This document shows positions 9,201-17,366 of a stretch of DNA of 64,000 nt, one piece after another. The notes beneath the pieces are model-generated. The model made no database searches, had not been told where the DNA came from, and saw only the letters and a list, made by a program, of their open reading frames with translations. The translations under genes were made by a program, and so were the position numbers. Origin of the DNA: Mucilaginibacter sp. (GTDB taxonomy: Bacteria; Bacteroidota; Bacteroidia; Sphingobacteriales; Sphingobacteriaceae). The stretch covers positions 62,001 through 126,000 of the forward strand of contig JAUCSE010000053.1 of assembly GCA_030445275.1 (NCBI GenBank). The letters are read 5' to 3'. Numbering within the stretch: position 1 is the first letter of the stretch; every line of letters starts with the position of its first letter.

Positions 9201-9482
9201 CGTCAGTAATGCGGAAAGCCTGCCATAGGCGTCCCGATCGGTCGGATAAGCCAGCAGGCTCGGGCCATCTAACAGATCCAGCCTGCAGGCAGGAATAAAT
9301 TTGACCCGCAGCTTTTTAGCTGCTATATGTGCCCGCACGATACCAGCCAAGCTGTTACGGTCGGTGACGGCAATAGCTTCATACCCAAGCGCGTCTGCCT
9401 GTTCCACCAGTTCATCGGGATGTGAGCCTCCTCGCAGGAAACTGAAATTGGATGTGGCTTGTAATTCAGCGTATCTCATCAT
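6297..9482 (-). CDS. dnaE2: Error-prone DNA polymerase III alpha subunit DnaE2
   Basis: About 1061 residues from the chosen ATG. A PHP domain comes first (RYAELQATSNFSFLRGGSHP, then YEAIAVTDRNSLAG). The polymerase core carries the catalytic aspartates in PDIDVDF and ILKVDVLGL, and the C-terminal OB fold is seen in IKVAGLITVRQRPGTAKG. The lack of the longer tail of replicative DnaE, together with the gene order, identifies DnaE2, the translesion polymerase that works with ImuA and ImuB in damage-induced mutagenesis. The frame is open to an ATG at 9512, but that start would overlap imuB by 28 bases. The ATG at 9482, two bases after the imuB stop, gives the usual family N-terminus. Confidence 0.93.
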   Translation of the reverse strand: MMRYAELQATSNFSFLRGGSHPDELVEQADALGYEAIAVTDRNSLAGIVRAHIAAKKLRVKFIPACRLDLLDGPSLLAYPTDRDAYGRLSALLTVGNLRAEKGQCHLYKADVYQHQEGIRFIIIPPDELNTRFDYEDDFKNKVAEYRAKLDQPLYMAATRSYSGDDAKRLARLAQLGIPMVAVGDVHYHENKRRELQDILTCIREKCTIHTAGFRLHANAERFIKPIEELHRLFRGYPEALENALKIADVCQFSLDTLKYIEPEEKMMDGLTPQERLTKYTRAGAHEHYGEQIPKKVQDQLKFELAFIEGRKLAPYFLRVHKYTQKAEELGILHQGRGSAANSTVCYCLSITAVDPMKSRLLFSRFMSDAREEWPDIDVDFEHERREEIIQYIYEDYGREHAAIVATVTQERHRGAIRDVGKAMGLSEDSIKRIGATIWDFSEEGFDEKRLREQGLNPHDPLIYKVLELTSLLMGFPRQLGQHTGGFVITDNKLSDLCPVLNARMENRTQLEWNKDDLEALGILKVDVLGLGMLTMIRKAFDMVERHYGKKLTLANVPQDDPKVYEMICHADTIGVFQIESRAQMSMLPRLKPKCFYDLVIEVAIVRPGPIQGDMVHPYLRRRNGEEPIEYPSQELREILGRTLGVPLFQEQAMEIAIVAAGFTPAEADELRRSMASFKANGKLGLYEKKLVDGMVARGYEEGFSRRVFKQLQGFEGYGFPESHAASFALLVYISSWLKYYYPDVFCAALLNSQPMGFYQPAQIVRDAKDHGVKVLPVDVNHSFWDNTLEEKDGTYYAVRLGFRQVKGLREEDMGLLIAGRQAFYSHVDQLRGVEVPDAALEKLSDADAFRSLGSDRRQALWEVSALGDRPIALFDGTPSESVKEIQVQLPLMTEGEHVVQDYSAVGLSLKNHPVALVREKLDLLHNTPINDLKNKKDGDPIKVAGLITVRQRPGTAKGILFMTLEDETVAANIVVWEKLFDLYRKEIIQSRLFMVEGKLQIEGEVIHVVAKRCFNLNRLLRELTIGNQDDLPLLTLARADETTAPGPDSREIFHKGRNFR

Positions 9483-9484
9483 CT

Positions 9485-10981
9485 TTATGCAAAAAACCCG
9501 TGTAAATACCATTGCGGCTCGGCATCATAATGCCCCGAGCGGAACAACCAGTAACGCTGCCCGTCCGCATCTTCCACCGCGTAGTAGTCCCGGTGTTCAC
9601 CCTGATCCCGCCACCATTCCCGTTCAATACGCTCAGGGCCATCGGCTTTTTCAACTACGTGCCGCCTGCCTTTGTAGGTAAATACCTTGGGTGGATAATC
9701 CGGTAAGAGTGCCATAACTTCAATGCGTTCGGGCCGGCGCAGCATGCGTACGGGACGCGACCTGTCCGTCCGCCATTTGGTGTCTGGGGTTTCCATTAAG
9801 GAAGCCGCCTGTTTTACGGAGCGCTCCGGCCAGTTATGTTCCGCAGGTAAATAGCGGTGAATGGCATTCGCACCAACCTTACCCGCCAGCTTGTCCAGCA
9901 GCTCCGCCAAAGTCGCATCCTGTAAACCGGGTTTACCGGCCCATAACTTTTCCTGTATCGGGTCAATATCTTCTACTTTAGGGGCTTCCAACAGGAACAG
10001 CTCGATACCCAAAGCGGGTTCTATTTTGCTGATCTGTAATTCAAACAGTTTAAACAGGTGGGAAACGCTATGCGAGCCCCGGTTGGTAGAAATACCTGCC
10101 TGCACGATTTTACCGTCGATACGGTAACATTTCAGGATAGCTTTCCGAATACCCTTTCCTTCGTTTTGCAAGCGCAAACATAATGTCTCCAGTAATTTTT
10201 GAATAGCGATCTCAATAGCTTTTTTGGTGCTGACCGGTTCCAGGCAAGGCAGTCGTTCCGTGTAAGGTGCGGGTGGAACCAGCGGCATAAGGATCTCCTC
10301 TTCCAGACCCAAAACCTGTGCTAATCTTAATAAAAGCCCTTCTCCGAAACGCCTGCGCAATACCGTGCGCGGGATCTGCATAAAACTCCTGACAGTAGTG
10401 AACCCCAATTTTTGCAGTTTTTCCAGCACCACAGGGTCTAAGCGCAAAGCCATGGGTGGCAAATTCAGGAGGGCCTGCGCCTGTTCACCTGCCGGTATGA
10501 TCGGTGTTGTTTTTCCATAACGTGCAACCGCCCAGGCAGTGCCTATGGTATCCGCTATGGCTGCCCGGGCATCATAGCCTGAGGTCCGGAGTTTATGCAC
10601 GATCTCTTTTAAATAGCCACGTTCACCACCCCACAGATGCGCACAGCCGGATATATCGAGGATCAAACCGTTTGGCATATCGATTACCACGACCGGCGTA
10701 TAACGGATACACCACAAACCAAGTTGCCGTAATAATTTTTCTTCTTTTCCGGGGATATGATCCAATATCTGCAGATCAGTTGTTATCGCTTTGGCATCGG
10801 CGGCTGCCATGCCGCGATAAACACCCTGGGCCTCTGCTACCGGGTTGGCCGCAGTAATGACGATACGGTTGCGTTCAGGCGCAACAAAAACAAAAGGTAC
10901 GTCCTTTAAATCCGGCTGCTGAAGAGTCAGCCAGTCTGTCGTCAGGTGACGAAACCATATGGCCATAAAACGCTTTTCCAT
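9485..10981 (-). CDS. imuB: ImuB-type Y-family polymerase-like protein
   Basis: 498 residues. It has a Y-family fold (MAIWFRHLTTDWL at the start, LILDISGCAHLWGGE in the palm, helix-hairpin-helix region around LGFTTVRSFMQIPRTVLRRR) but lacks the acidic metal-binding residues expected in the first strand, as usual for ImuB, which acts as an adaptor for DnaE2 rather than a polymerase. A C-terminal ImuB-type extension ends in YDAEPQWYLHGFFA. It lies 3 bases after imuA and 2 before dnaE2, so the three genes form one transcript. Confidence 0.9.
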   Translation of the reverse strand: MEKRFMAIWFRHLTTDWLTLQQPDLKDVPFVFVAPERNRIVITAANPVAEAQGVYRGMAAADAKAITTDLQILDHIPGKEEKLLRQLGLWCIRYTPVVVIDMPNGLILDISGCAHLWGGERGYLKEIVHKLRTSGYDARAAIADTIGTAWAVARYGKTTPIIPAGEQAQALLNLPPMALRLDPVVLEKLQKLGFTTVRSFMQIPRTVLRRRFGEGLLLRLAQVLGLEEEILMPLVPPAPYTERLPCLEPVSTKKAIEIAIQKLLETLCLRLQNEGKGIRKAILKCYRIDGKIVQAGISTNRGSHSVSHLFKLFELQISKIEPALGIELFLLEAPKVEDIDPIQEKLWAGKPGLQDATLAELLDKLAGKVGANAIHRYLPAEHNWPERSVKQAASLMETPDTKWRTDRSRPVRMLRRPERIEVMALLPDYPPKVFTYKGRRHVVEKADGPERIEREWWRDQGEHRDYYAVEDADGQRYWLFRSGHYDAEPQWYLHGFFA

Positions 10982-10984
10982 ACC

Positions 10985-11710
10985 TCATCCCACCATTAAT
11001 TGCTGTTGTTCCAGTACCTGTTTTTCAACCGATCTGAATTTACCTTCCGACCATTCGATGATCCAATTACCTGGCTGGCCGTTGCGTACCCGTAACAAGT
11101 CCACCTGCCAGCGTGGAAAGCCCAACCCTGGCAAACCATCAACCGGCTCACTTGGTAAGGATTTGATCTTCCAGCGGGCCGCACAGGCGGTTGATCCCAT
11201 TTTATCCGAACGGTTACGAAATATAAAACCCGTTACCCGGCTTTGTTCAACGGCCAACTGTAAACGCCGGGATTGCTTAAAATCAACCTCCCGCAGTTCC
11301 CCTATAACCGCGGCCAGACCAGCGCATTTTAATGCTTCTTCCATAACCCAAAGGACCTCTTTGTCTTTGGCCAGATTCACAAAGATTACCCGGTCAGGCT
11401 CTATACCAAAAGTTTTTAAAGCTCCAGGAAATACTTTTCCGGAAAGGCTGATCCATAAACAGGCACCACCATTTTGCATTAATACCGAAAGTAATCCGCT
11501 TACAAAGCCGCCGCAAGCGGCAGCCTGCTCCGTATTTGCACATACCAATTCATGTACGGTGCCCAAAGGAAAAACGCCATTTGGGAAAGCGGCTTCTACC
11601 GGACCTAAACCAACCAATTCCCGTGTACCAACAGGCGGCGGCCTGTAGCCTTCCCATTGCAAAATATCTTTTTGCAACTGGCTAATGATATCTTTTTTGG
11701 TGCCGGACAT
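10985..11710 (-). CDS. imuA: ImuA-type RecA-like protein
   Basis: 241 residues. ImuA proteins are RecA/SulA-fold relatives that lead imuA-imuB-dnaE2 cassettes. The family pattern is visible in GVFPLGTVHELVC near residue 45, in the RecA-like core CLWISLSGKVFPGALKTFGI, and in the end motif LPGLGFPRWQVDLLRVRNGQ. No canonical Walker A is seen, which is common in the family. It is the first gene of the cassette; a palindrome at 11737-11755 in its promoter region may be the damage-response operator. Confidence 0.85.
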   Translation of the reverse strand: MSGTKKDIISQLQKDILQWEGYRPPPVGTRELVGLGPVEAAFPNGVFPLGTVHELVCANTEQAAACGGFVSGLLSVLMQNGGACLWISLSGKVFPGALKTFGIEPDRVIFVNLAKDKEVLWVMEEALKCAGLAAVIGELREVDFKQSRRLQLAVEQSRVTGFIFRNRSDKMGSTACAARWKIKSLPSEPVDGLPGLGFPRWQVDLLRVRNGQPGNWIIEWSEGKFRSVEKQVLEQQQLMVG

Positions 11711-11736
11711 TTATTTCAATTTGGGATTGTAAAGTT

Positions 11737-11755
11737 ATGCTAAAAATATTAGCAT
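11737..11755. promoter_or_regulatory. Palindromic operator candidate between imuA and the gene at 11800
   Basis: ATGCTAA-AAATA-TTAGCAT is a perfect 7-bp inverted repeat with a 5-bp spacer, centred about 36 bases upstream of imuA. On the minus strand it is followed at once by TAACTTTA, a 7/8 match to the Bacteroidota -7 box TAnnTTTG, so a bound repressor would cover the imuA promoter. LexA-like control is inferred, not proven. Confidence 0.5.
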
Positions 11756-11799
11756 TTTACATAAAGAATTACAAAATATTTTTCGACTTTTGTTTTATC

Positions 11800-12072
11800 A
11801 TGGTAAGTAAGACTTATTTAATTGACAATCTAAGAGTTTGGGTAAAGCGCAAAAACGGCCCGGATGAGGTCGTGCGCATCCTATTGGATCTGGGAAGCAA
11901 CGACGCGGCACTCTGTTACCAGTTATTTACCGCCTACGATGAAAAACCAGACTACATGGGCAGGATATTGTTTGATGTGAAAGGTTTTTGGATATATGAT
12001 GGTGATGTACTCGCCGTTGTCGAACAGGAACAAGTAGCAAAGTTTATCCTGAGTTACGTGGAGACTATTTAA
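11800..12072 (+). CDS. Hypothetical small protein divergent from imuA
   Basis: 90 residues from ATG 11800 (MVSKTYLIDNLRVWVKRKNG). The frame is open from an ATG at 11737, but that codon is inside the palindrome and the extra 21 residues are low-complexity. No membrane segment or known motif; the C-terminal part (GRILFDVKGFWIYDGDVLAV) looks like a compact alpha/beta domain. It shares the 89-base divergent region with imuA and may respond to the same regulator. No family recognised. Confidence 0.6.
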   Translation: MVSKTYLIDNLRVWVKRKNGPDEVVRILLDLGSNDAALCYQLFTAYDEKPDYMGRILFDVKGFWIYDGDVLAVVEQEQVAKFILSYVETI

Positions 12073-12235
12073 AAAAACAAGCACGAGATTTTCCAATCAT
12101 CCCTTACTCTATTTAATGCTATATCAACATACCGTATTCTGGAATACTTCCGCTACAATGCACCTGTTGATTTCAGCCAGTACTGCCAGGTAGTTTCTTT
12201 CTTAGATGTCTAAAATTTCAAGAGGTCATGGTTGG

Positions 12236-15200
12236 TCACTCCATTCGTTTCAAATTAACACCTTCAAAGGTTAAAATGCCGTTTTGTATCGTCTTACCTA
12301 TGGCTTCAGAAAGTTGTTGTTTCATATCATCTGTAACCCTGGAAAAACCCAGGAGTTTGGCTACCAGTGGTATGGCTTCCTGTTCAGCAATGGCGATAGC
12401 GCCGCTAACCACCTGCCGGATGGCTTCGTAGATTTCTTCGGGGGCCACCAAGGTCAGCTTTTTATAAGCTGGCGGCAGCTTACTGCGGTCGCGCACGACC
12501 GGTGTTTGCTTCTCAGGCGCCCATAAGAACTCGCCTTTTTGGATGACTTTACCTGCTTCCTGTGCCTGATGTAATGCCTGTGTCAGTGTATAACGAATAC
12601 GGGAACCGAGTTTGGCAACGCCCGCCGCATCGGTGATGCGTTTGGCCATTTCATCAAAATGTACCGGCCCTTCAATTTGTACGATTTCGGCAATCCAGGT
12701 TCCGAGTTCATGAAAGGTGTATAACTGAAATTCCGGCCGTATATGCTCAATATGGATCTCTGCCAGTTGATATTCCGGCGTAATGAATTTACTTTCCGTG
12801 GTTACTTCCCGGCTGAGTTCCTGTTGCCAGGAATCGTTCTCTTTATCAATTGCTTCCGTTACCAGTTTCGCTTGCTCAATGGTCGTCAATAGCCGGTTCA
12901 ACTCGCGTGAAGGGTTACGGTACCAGTCGGCGCTCCAAACCTGGTAAAGATTCCAGCCGAACAATTCCAGCACCTGCGTTCGCAACCGATCACGATCAGT
13001 AGCCGAAGCTGCGCTGTCATAAGCCTGGCCGTCGCATATCAATCCCAATAGATACCTACCCGGATTTTCCGGATCTACAATGGCCAGGTCCAGGTAGAAG
13101 CCCGGTGAACCTACCTTATCACGGACGATATGTCCCGCTCTGGTCAATTGCGCGGCAACTTCTTCCTCGAATGGTCGTACCTCGTTAGGGATAATGGCCT
13201 CGGGTTTATCAAATTTGGCAAACTGCGCGAAATACAAAAAGCTTTTCAGCGCCCGGATACCAAAGCGAGCGGATTCGCTGACCTTAATATCTTCTGACGT
13301 AATATTGGTAAACACCTCGCAACGCATTTTAGCGCGGGTGATCAGTACGTTTAGTCGGCGTTCACCACCCTCATTGTTCAATGGACCAAAATTCATGGGC
13401 ACTTTGCCTTCTTCGGTGCGGCCATAGCCGATGCTGATCAGGATGACATCACGTTCATCGCCTTGCACATTTTCCAGGTTCTTGATAAAGAACGGCTCAT
13501 CGGGGCGGCCGGTAAAATAGGTTTCGGTCGCCGGGCTGGCCTTGCGTTCTATTTCAAGCGACGCTTGTATCGCCTGTGCCTGGGCCGTACTGAAAGCGAC
13601 TACGCCGAGACTTTGATTCGGATATTTTGAAGCATGCCGGATAACGGCCTTGGCTACCGCCTCTGCTTCCATTGGATTAGTGCGTGTTTTGCCACGATCA
13701 TAAATCGCCTCCGGTAAATGATGGAAGCGCAAACCAAGGTTTTGTCGCGAACCAGGGCTGGGAAAAATCACCAACTTGTCTTCGTAAAACTCATGGTTCG
13801 ACAAGGTGATCAGCGATTCGTGCTGGCTGCGATAATGCCATTTCAGCATCCGGGTGGGTGCCCCCTGACCGTCGCACATGCCGAGTATGCTTTGCATATC
13901 AGCGGTCACATTGTCTTCTTCTTCGATATCCGTATTCAGCTTATCAAAAAAACTGGTTGGGGGCAATTGGCGGGTATCGCCGACCACAACCAGCTGTTTA
14001 CCACGGGCGATAGCCCCGATTGCATCCACAGGCCGCACCTGGCTGGCCTCATCAAAAATAACTAAATCAAAATCTATCGCGCCCGGCGGCAGAAAATTAG
14101 CAATGGACATAGGGCTCATCATCCAGACCGGCTTAATAGCCTGCATCGCTTTTCCTGCTTCTTCCACCAATTTCCGGATGGGCATGTGACGTATTTTTTT
14201 GTTAAATTCGGTTTTCAGGATATTGACCTGTCCACCTGCATTCCCTTTCGGTAAACCTTCCCAATGTTTTAAAGCTACCATTGCCCGGTTATAGTATAAA
14301 TTGATCTGATCGAGTTTTTTGAATTTCGAAATGATCTCTTCATGGCTGGCCCTCTCGAACTTGGAAAGTTCCGGGCTTCTCCTAAAAGCTTGCCCAATTA
14401 AATATTCATACCAAGTCTTTTGCAAACTGATCTTCAACAGGTCTTTGGCTTCGTCCCTATTGGTCGCGGCTTGTGTTAAAAAGATCAGTCCTTCTTTTTC
14501 GGTCTGTACACATAATTGATTCCAGTCAATGGCTAATTGTAATTCGTCAAAATGTTCGATCCAGTTTTTCCAGGCAGTCTCCTGGTCAACATAGTCTATT
14601 GGAAACTTCTCGATCTCTAAAGCATGCAAAGCCTGGTCACGTTGTTCGTTCAGCATTTTCACCTCGCCTTTTAACGCGGTCAGGTAATTGGCGGCAATCG
14701 ACGTCGGTTCCAGTTTGTTTAAATAGGCAATTAAAACCGGATTTTTGATTTCTGCTAAATAGGCCGCAGCTGCATGCAGAGATCGCCAGTCAGAGCGTTG
14801 TTTCAACCAACGGTTACCAAACAGGGTTATTGCGAAGGAATCATATTGCTGCAGCGAGTGCTCCAGTCTTCGCGCCTCAGAGATCGCATCCACCAGCTTT
14901 AGCTTTTCATTCGCTTCAGGAGGCAGGGTAACTTTAAGTAATGCGGCCAATTGTTGTTTGCTTTTACGGTAACCGCCGTTCAGGTTCCGATACCATTTAT
15001 CACCATAGGTGACAATATTACGGCGTATCTCCAGCACCTCCTGCGACCAGGCTTCGGCGACAAACGTATCTTTATAGTTTCTGTATAGACCTTCCAGCTC
15101 TTCACCAGTGGAGAGCAGTTCTTTGATGTCTTCGGCTTTGGTCTGCCAGATGGGGTCGCTTACTTTCAGCGCACTCAAATCAGGTGCTTCAGCTGCCTTA

Positions 15201-16828
15201 GCCAGCACGTCCTCCAGGGCCGGCAATTCCGTTTCATTAACCGGGATGGCAAAACCGGTTGATTCCCTGATATGGTTAAGAAGCGTTAATAGTTCCGTAA
15301 CCGCACGCAAGGCCCCTTCCATACGCTGTAAAATCGCTCCTTTGTCATGTGGTAAGACCAGCATCAATTTACTGCCATAGAAAACCAGGTCCGACGGCTT
15401 ACCAATGTCGGTTAATCGCGCCTGTATACGGTCGGCCCATTCTTCGGCCAGCCGGACCTCCTCGGCACTCCAGTTACTGATATTTTCAATAGGCAGGCTC
15501 ATCAGGTTTCGGCCTTTAGTCTGTTGGTCAATCAGTAATAAAAAACCGATGACCTGCTGGGCGCTTGTCCCGCTGCCGGAAAGCTGGTGGTTAATCGCCC
15601 GGCAATAATCGTTCAGTTCGGTCCGGTATATTTCCAACATTTGGATTTCCAATTCTAACTTTGCCGTTTGAGGTTTACCCAGTTCCAGAACCCGCTTCAA
15701 CTCCTGCAACACATCGCGCTTATTGGTTTTATGGCTGTGCAACTCCAGGCATGCCATGCCCAGGTCGATATTGTCCAGCCGGCGTTTCACTACGTCGAGG
15801 GCAGCCATTTTTTCCGCTACGAATAAAACTTTTTTGCCCTGACCAACCGCATTGGCGATGATATTGGTAATAGTCTGCGATTTGCCGGTACCCGGCGGGC
15901 CCTGTATTACCAGGTTGCCGCCGTCCTGTACGGCCAGCATCGCCAGTAGCTGGGAACTGTCGGCATCGACTACCCGAAACAGTTCATTTGCTTTGGTATC
16001 GGCGTCCAGGTCGTGCTCATCTTCTAAAATGTCTTCATGGAAGCCGGTTTCCAGTAATGCAGTAACATTGGGATGGTTTTCTGGTTTGGCCGTCTTTGGC
16101 CATTTGCCAGTATCCAAATCATTATAGATCAGAAATTTGCCGAAGGAAAAGAAGCCTAATTCTATGGCATCCGTATCGATCGACCAGTTCGCCTCTTTCG
16201 CTATGTGCGATCTGATGTCATTGATATAGTCATTAAAAACGAATTCCTCAGCTTCCGGCATGTCCGGAATGCTTAGGTTAAAATCGCTTTTCATCTTGGC
16301 CTGCAGGGACAGGTTGGCACCGATCTCGCTGCCCGTATAACGCAGGCGGAAGCGTTCCTGCGCGCTGGAACGTTCGAGGGCGACAGGAACTAAGACCAGG
16401 GGCGCTGAACGCAGGGTTTCCGTGTCACCGGCGTCATACCAGCGCAGCATCCCTAAAGCGAGGTATAATAAATTGACACCCTGTTCCTCGATGCTGGTAC
16501 GGGCGAAGTAATAGGTATTGAGCAAACGGGATTGGAGCTTTTGCTCATCTTCGTCAGTTTGCAGCCGGGTATCCACGTATTTCTCTTCGCCTTCGGGAAA
16601 AAGCTGTCCTTCCTTCAGCGCCAAAAAGGTCATCGCTTTCTGCTGCCGGACCAGGATGTCATAAATGAATTCCGCTTTTTCGTCCACGATATGTACGCCT
16701 TTACCTTTAGTAATTTTATAGTTGAGTAAAGGGTTTCGGAGGCCCAGGTCAAGCAGTTCTTTTCTGGAAGACTCTAACCGGGCTTGGATGGTTTCCTGCA
16801 TAAGCCCAAAGCTACTAAAATCCGTCAT
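12236..16828 (-). CDS. DUF4011-SF1 helicase-Vsr-like nuclease (Hhe-like defence protein)
   Basis: 1530 residues. Order: a DUF4011 N-terminal region (LDLGLRNPLLNYKITKGKG, about 25-45); SF1 helicase Walker A GPPGTGKS at 310-317; DEAS box at 926-929 followed by VVGDTRQLPP; a late helicase motif RRLNVLITRAK; a Vsr/MTES_1575-like nuclease domain (about 1220-1330) with acidic positions in FYLDLAIV (D1247) and ICDGQAYD (D1269); and a DUF3320-like C-terminus. From memory, DUF4011-helicase-Vsr is the architecture of the single-gene Hhe anti-phage system. It would act on foreign nucleic acid in the cytoplasm. Base composition resembles the imu genes, not the A+T-rich operon at 19-26.6 kb. Architecture is clear; the defence function is inferred. 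Confidence 0.85.
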   Translation of the reverse strand: MTDFSSFGLMQETIQARLESSRKELLDLGLRNPLLNYKITKGKGVHIVDEKAEFIYDILVRQQKAMTFLALKEGQLFPEGEEKYVDTRLQTDEDEQKLQSRLLNTYYFARTSIEEQGVNLLYLALGMLRWYDAGDTETLRSAPLVLVPVALERSSAQERFRLRYTGSEIGANLSLQAKMKSDFNLSIPDMPEAEEFVFNDYINDIRSHIAKEANWSIDTDAIELGFFSFGKFLIYNDLDTGKWPKTAKPENHPNVTALLETGFHEDILEDEHDLDADTKANELFRVVDADSSQLLAMLAVQDGGNLVIQGPPGTGKSQTITNIIANAVGQGKKVLFVAEKMAALDVVKRRLDNIDLGMACLELHSHKTNKRDVLQELKRVLELGKPQTAKLELEIQMLEIYRTELNDYCRAINHQLSGSGTSAQQVIGFLLLIDQQTKGRNLMSLPIENISNWSAEEVRLAEEWADRIQARLTDIGKPSDLVFYGSKLMLVLPHDKGAILQRMEGALRAVTELLTLLNHIRESTGFAIPVNETELPALEDVLAKAAEAPDLSALKVSDPIWQTKAEDIKELLSTGEELEGLYRNYKDTFVAEAWSQEVLEIRRNIVTYGDKWYRNLNGGYRKSKQQLAALLKVTLPPEANEKLKLVDAISEARRLEHSLQQYDSFAITLFGNRWLKQRSDWRSLHAAAAYLAEIKNPVLIAYLNKLEPTSIAANYLTALKGEVKMLNEQRDQALHALEIEKFPIDYVDQETAWKNWIEHFDELQLAIDWNQLCVQTEKEGLIFLTQAATNRDEAKDLLKISLQKTWYEYLIGQAFRRSPELSKFERASHEEIISKFKKLDQINLYYNRAMVALKHWEGLPKGNAGGQVNILKTEFNKKIRHMPIRKLVEEAGKAMQAIKPVWMMSPMSIANFLPPGAIDFDLVIFDEASQVRPVDAIGAIARGKQLVVVGDTRQLPPTSFFDKLNTDIEEEDNVTADMQSILGMCDGQGAPTRMLKWHYRSQHESLITLSNHEFYEDKLVIFPSPGSRQNLGLRFHHLPEAIYDRGKTRTNPMEAEAVAKAVIRHASKYPNQSLGVVAFSTAQAQAIQASLEIERKASPATETYFTGRPDEPFFIKNLENVQGDERDVILISIGYGRTEEGKVPMNFGPLNNEGGERRLNVLITRAKMRCEVFTNITSEDIKVSESARFGIRALKSFLYFAQFAKFDKPEAIIPNEVRPFEEEVAAQLTRAGHIVRDKVGSPGFYLDLAIVDPENPGRYLLGLICDGQAYDSAASATDRDRLRTQVLELFGWNLYQVWSADWYRNPSRELNRLLTTIEQAKLVTEAIDKENDSWQQELSREVTTESKFITPEYQLAEIHIEHIRPEFQLYTFHELGTWIAEIVQIEGPVHFDEMAKRITDAAGVAKLGSRIRYTLTQALHQAQEAGKVIQKGEFLWAPEKQTPVVRDRSKLPPAYKKLTLVAPEEIYEAIRQVVSGAIAIAEQEAIPLVAKLLGFSRVTDDMKQQLSEAIGKTIQNGILTFEGVNLKRME

Positions 16829-16909
16829 GATTTATAAAACGGGCCGAACGGCCGGGTTTATTCAATTCGCATTGAAAAGCAAATTTTGATATACTTGTAA
16901 ATCAATACA

Positions 16910-16985
16910 GCAGGCATCCTTGCCTGCTATTGTGATAAGGTTTAGGTAAAAGTCCCCGGCGGCGAGCGTTTAGGGGACTTTGTTT
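16910..16985 (+). other. Two hairpins in the divergent region before the histone-like gene
   Basis: GCAGGCA (16910-16916) pairs with TGCCTGC (16921-16927). AAAGTCCCC (16949-16957) pairs with GGGGACTTT (16973-16981) and is followed by GTTTT, which is terminator-like. No gene on the plus strand precedes them, so they may belong to a small RNA or to the leader/antisense side of the helicase gene. Confidence 0.4.
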
Positions 16986-17087
16986 TGATACCTCGTCGAC
17001 CGCTAAAACTATAAGTTCAGATAACCCTCCTATTCAAATTCCCTTAAATCAGATAAATTATACATTTGCGCCTTAAAAATAAATACA

Positions 17088-17264
17088 ATGGAAAATTTCG
17101 AAAAATTAAAAGAAGTGATCGCAACTGCTGAAGCAGAGGCTGCAAGTTTTTATGAAAAAGGAAATAAAGCAGCCGGTACCCGCCTGCGTAATGCTATGCA
17201 GGTCTTAAAAGTTCTGGCTACTGATATCCGCAAAGAAGTAACAGAGAAAAAGAACGCACAATAA
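17088..17264 (+). CDS. Histone H1-like small basic protein (Hc1-type)
   Basis: 58 residues: MENFEKLKEVIATAEAEAAS, then FYEKGNKAAGTRLRNAMQVL and a KVLATDIRKEV helix. This matches the short histone H1-like (Hc1) proteins found throughout Bacteroidota, with their lysine/alanine-rich helix and the KGNKAAGTR(L/V)R core. They are thought to bind DNA as nucleoid proteins. It is preceded by an A-rich leader and followed 20 bases later by a strong terminator, so it is probably a monocistronic housekeeping gene. Confidence 0.85.
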   Translation: MENFEKLKEVIATAEAEAASFYEKGNKAAGTRLRNAMQVLKVLATDIRKEVTEKKNAQ

Positions 17265-17284
17265 TTAAAAGATAATGTTTTGGG

Positions 17285-17320
17285 AAAGACCTGGTCAAAC
17301 CTTGACCGGGTCTTTATTGT
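17285..17320 (+). terminator. Strong bidirectional terminator
   Basis: The 14-bp arms AAAGACCTGGTCAA (17285-17298) and TTGACCGGGTCTTT (17302-17315) pair with one G-U and a 3-nt loop. A on one side and T on the other mean it can serve the histone-like gene and also the converging minus-strand genes from 17367. Confidence 0.85.
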
Positions 17321-17366
17321 AAAAAAAGTTTATTATTAATTCGACGGGGTTATTAACAGATGAGCA

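Noticed and set aside
9483..9512. Upstream start for dnaE2 at 9512
   Set aside because: It would overlap imuB by 28 bases and add residues absent from the usual DnaE2 N-terminus; the ATG at 9482 follows the imuB stop directly.
6400..9700. Several 70-126 codon frames antisense to dnaE2 and imuB
   Set aside because: They are shadows of genes with clear catalytic motifs; their translations are rich in Ser/Pro/Arg and resemble no protein.
12073..12213. Plus-strand open stretch reading YRILEYFRYNAPVDFSQYCQ before a stop at 12211
   Set aside because: It looks somewhat protein-like but has no start codon, begins after a stop and has no visible relatives in the window; kept only as a note of a possible decayed gene.
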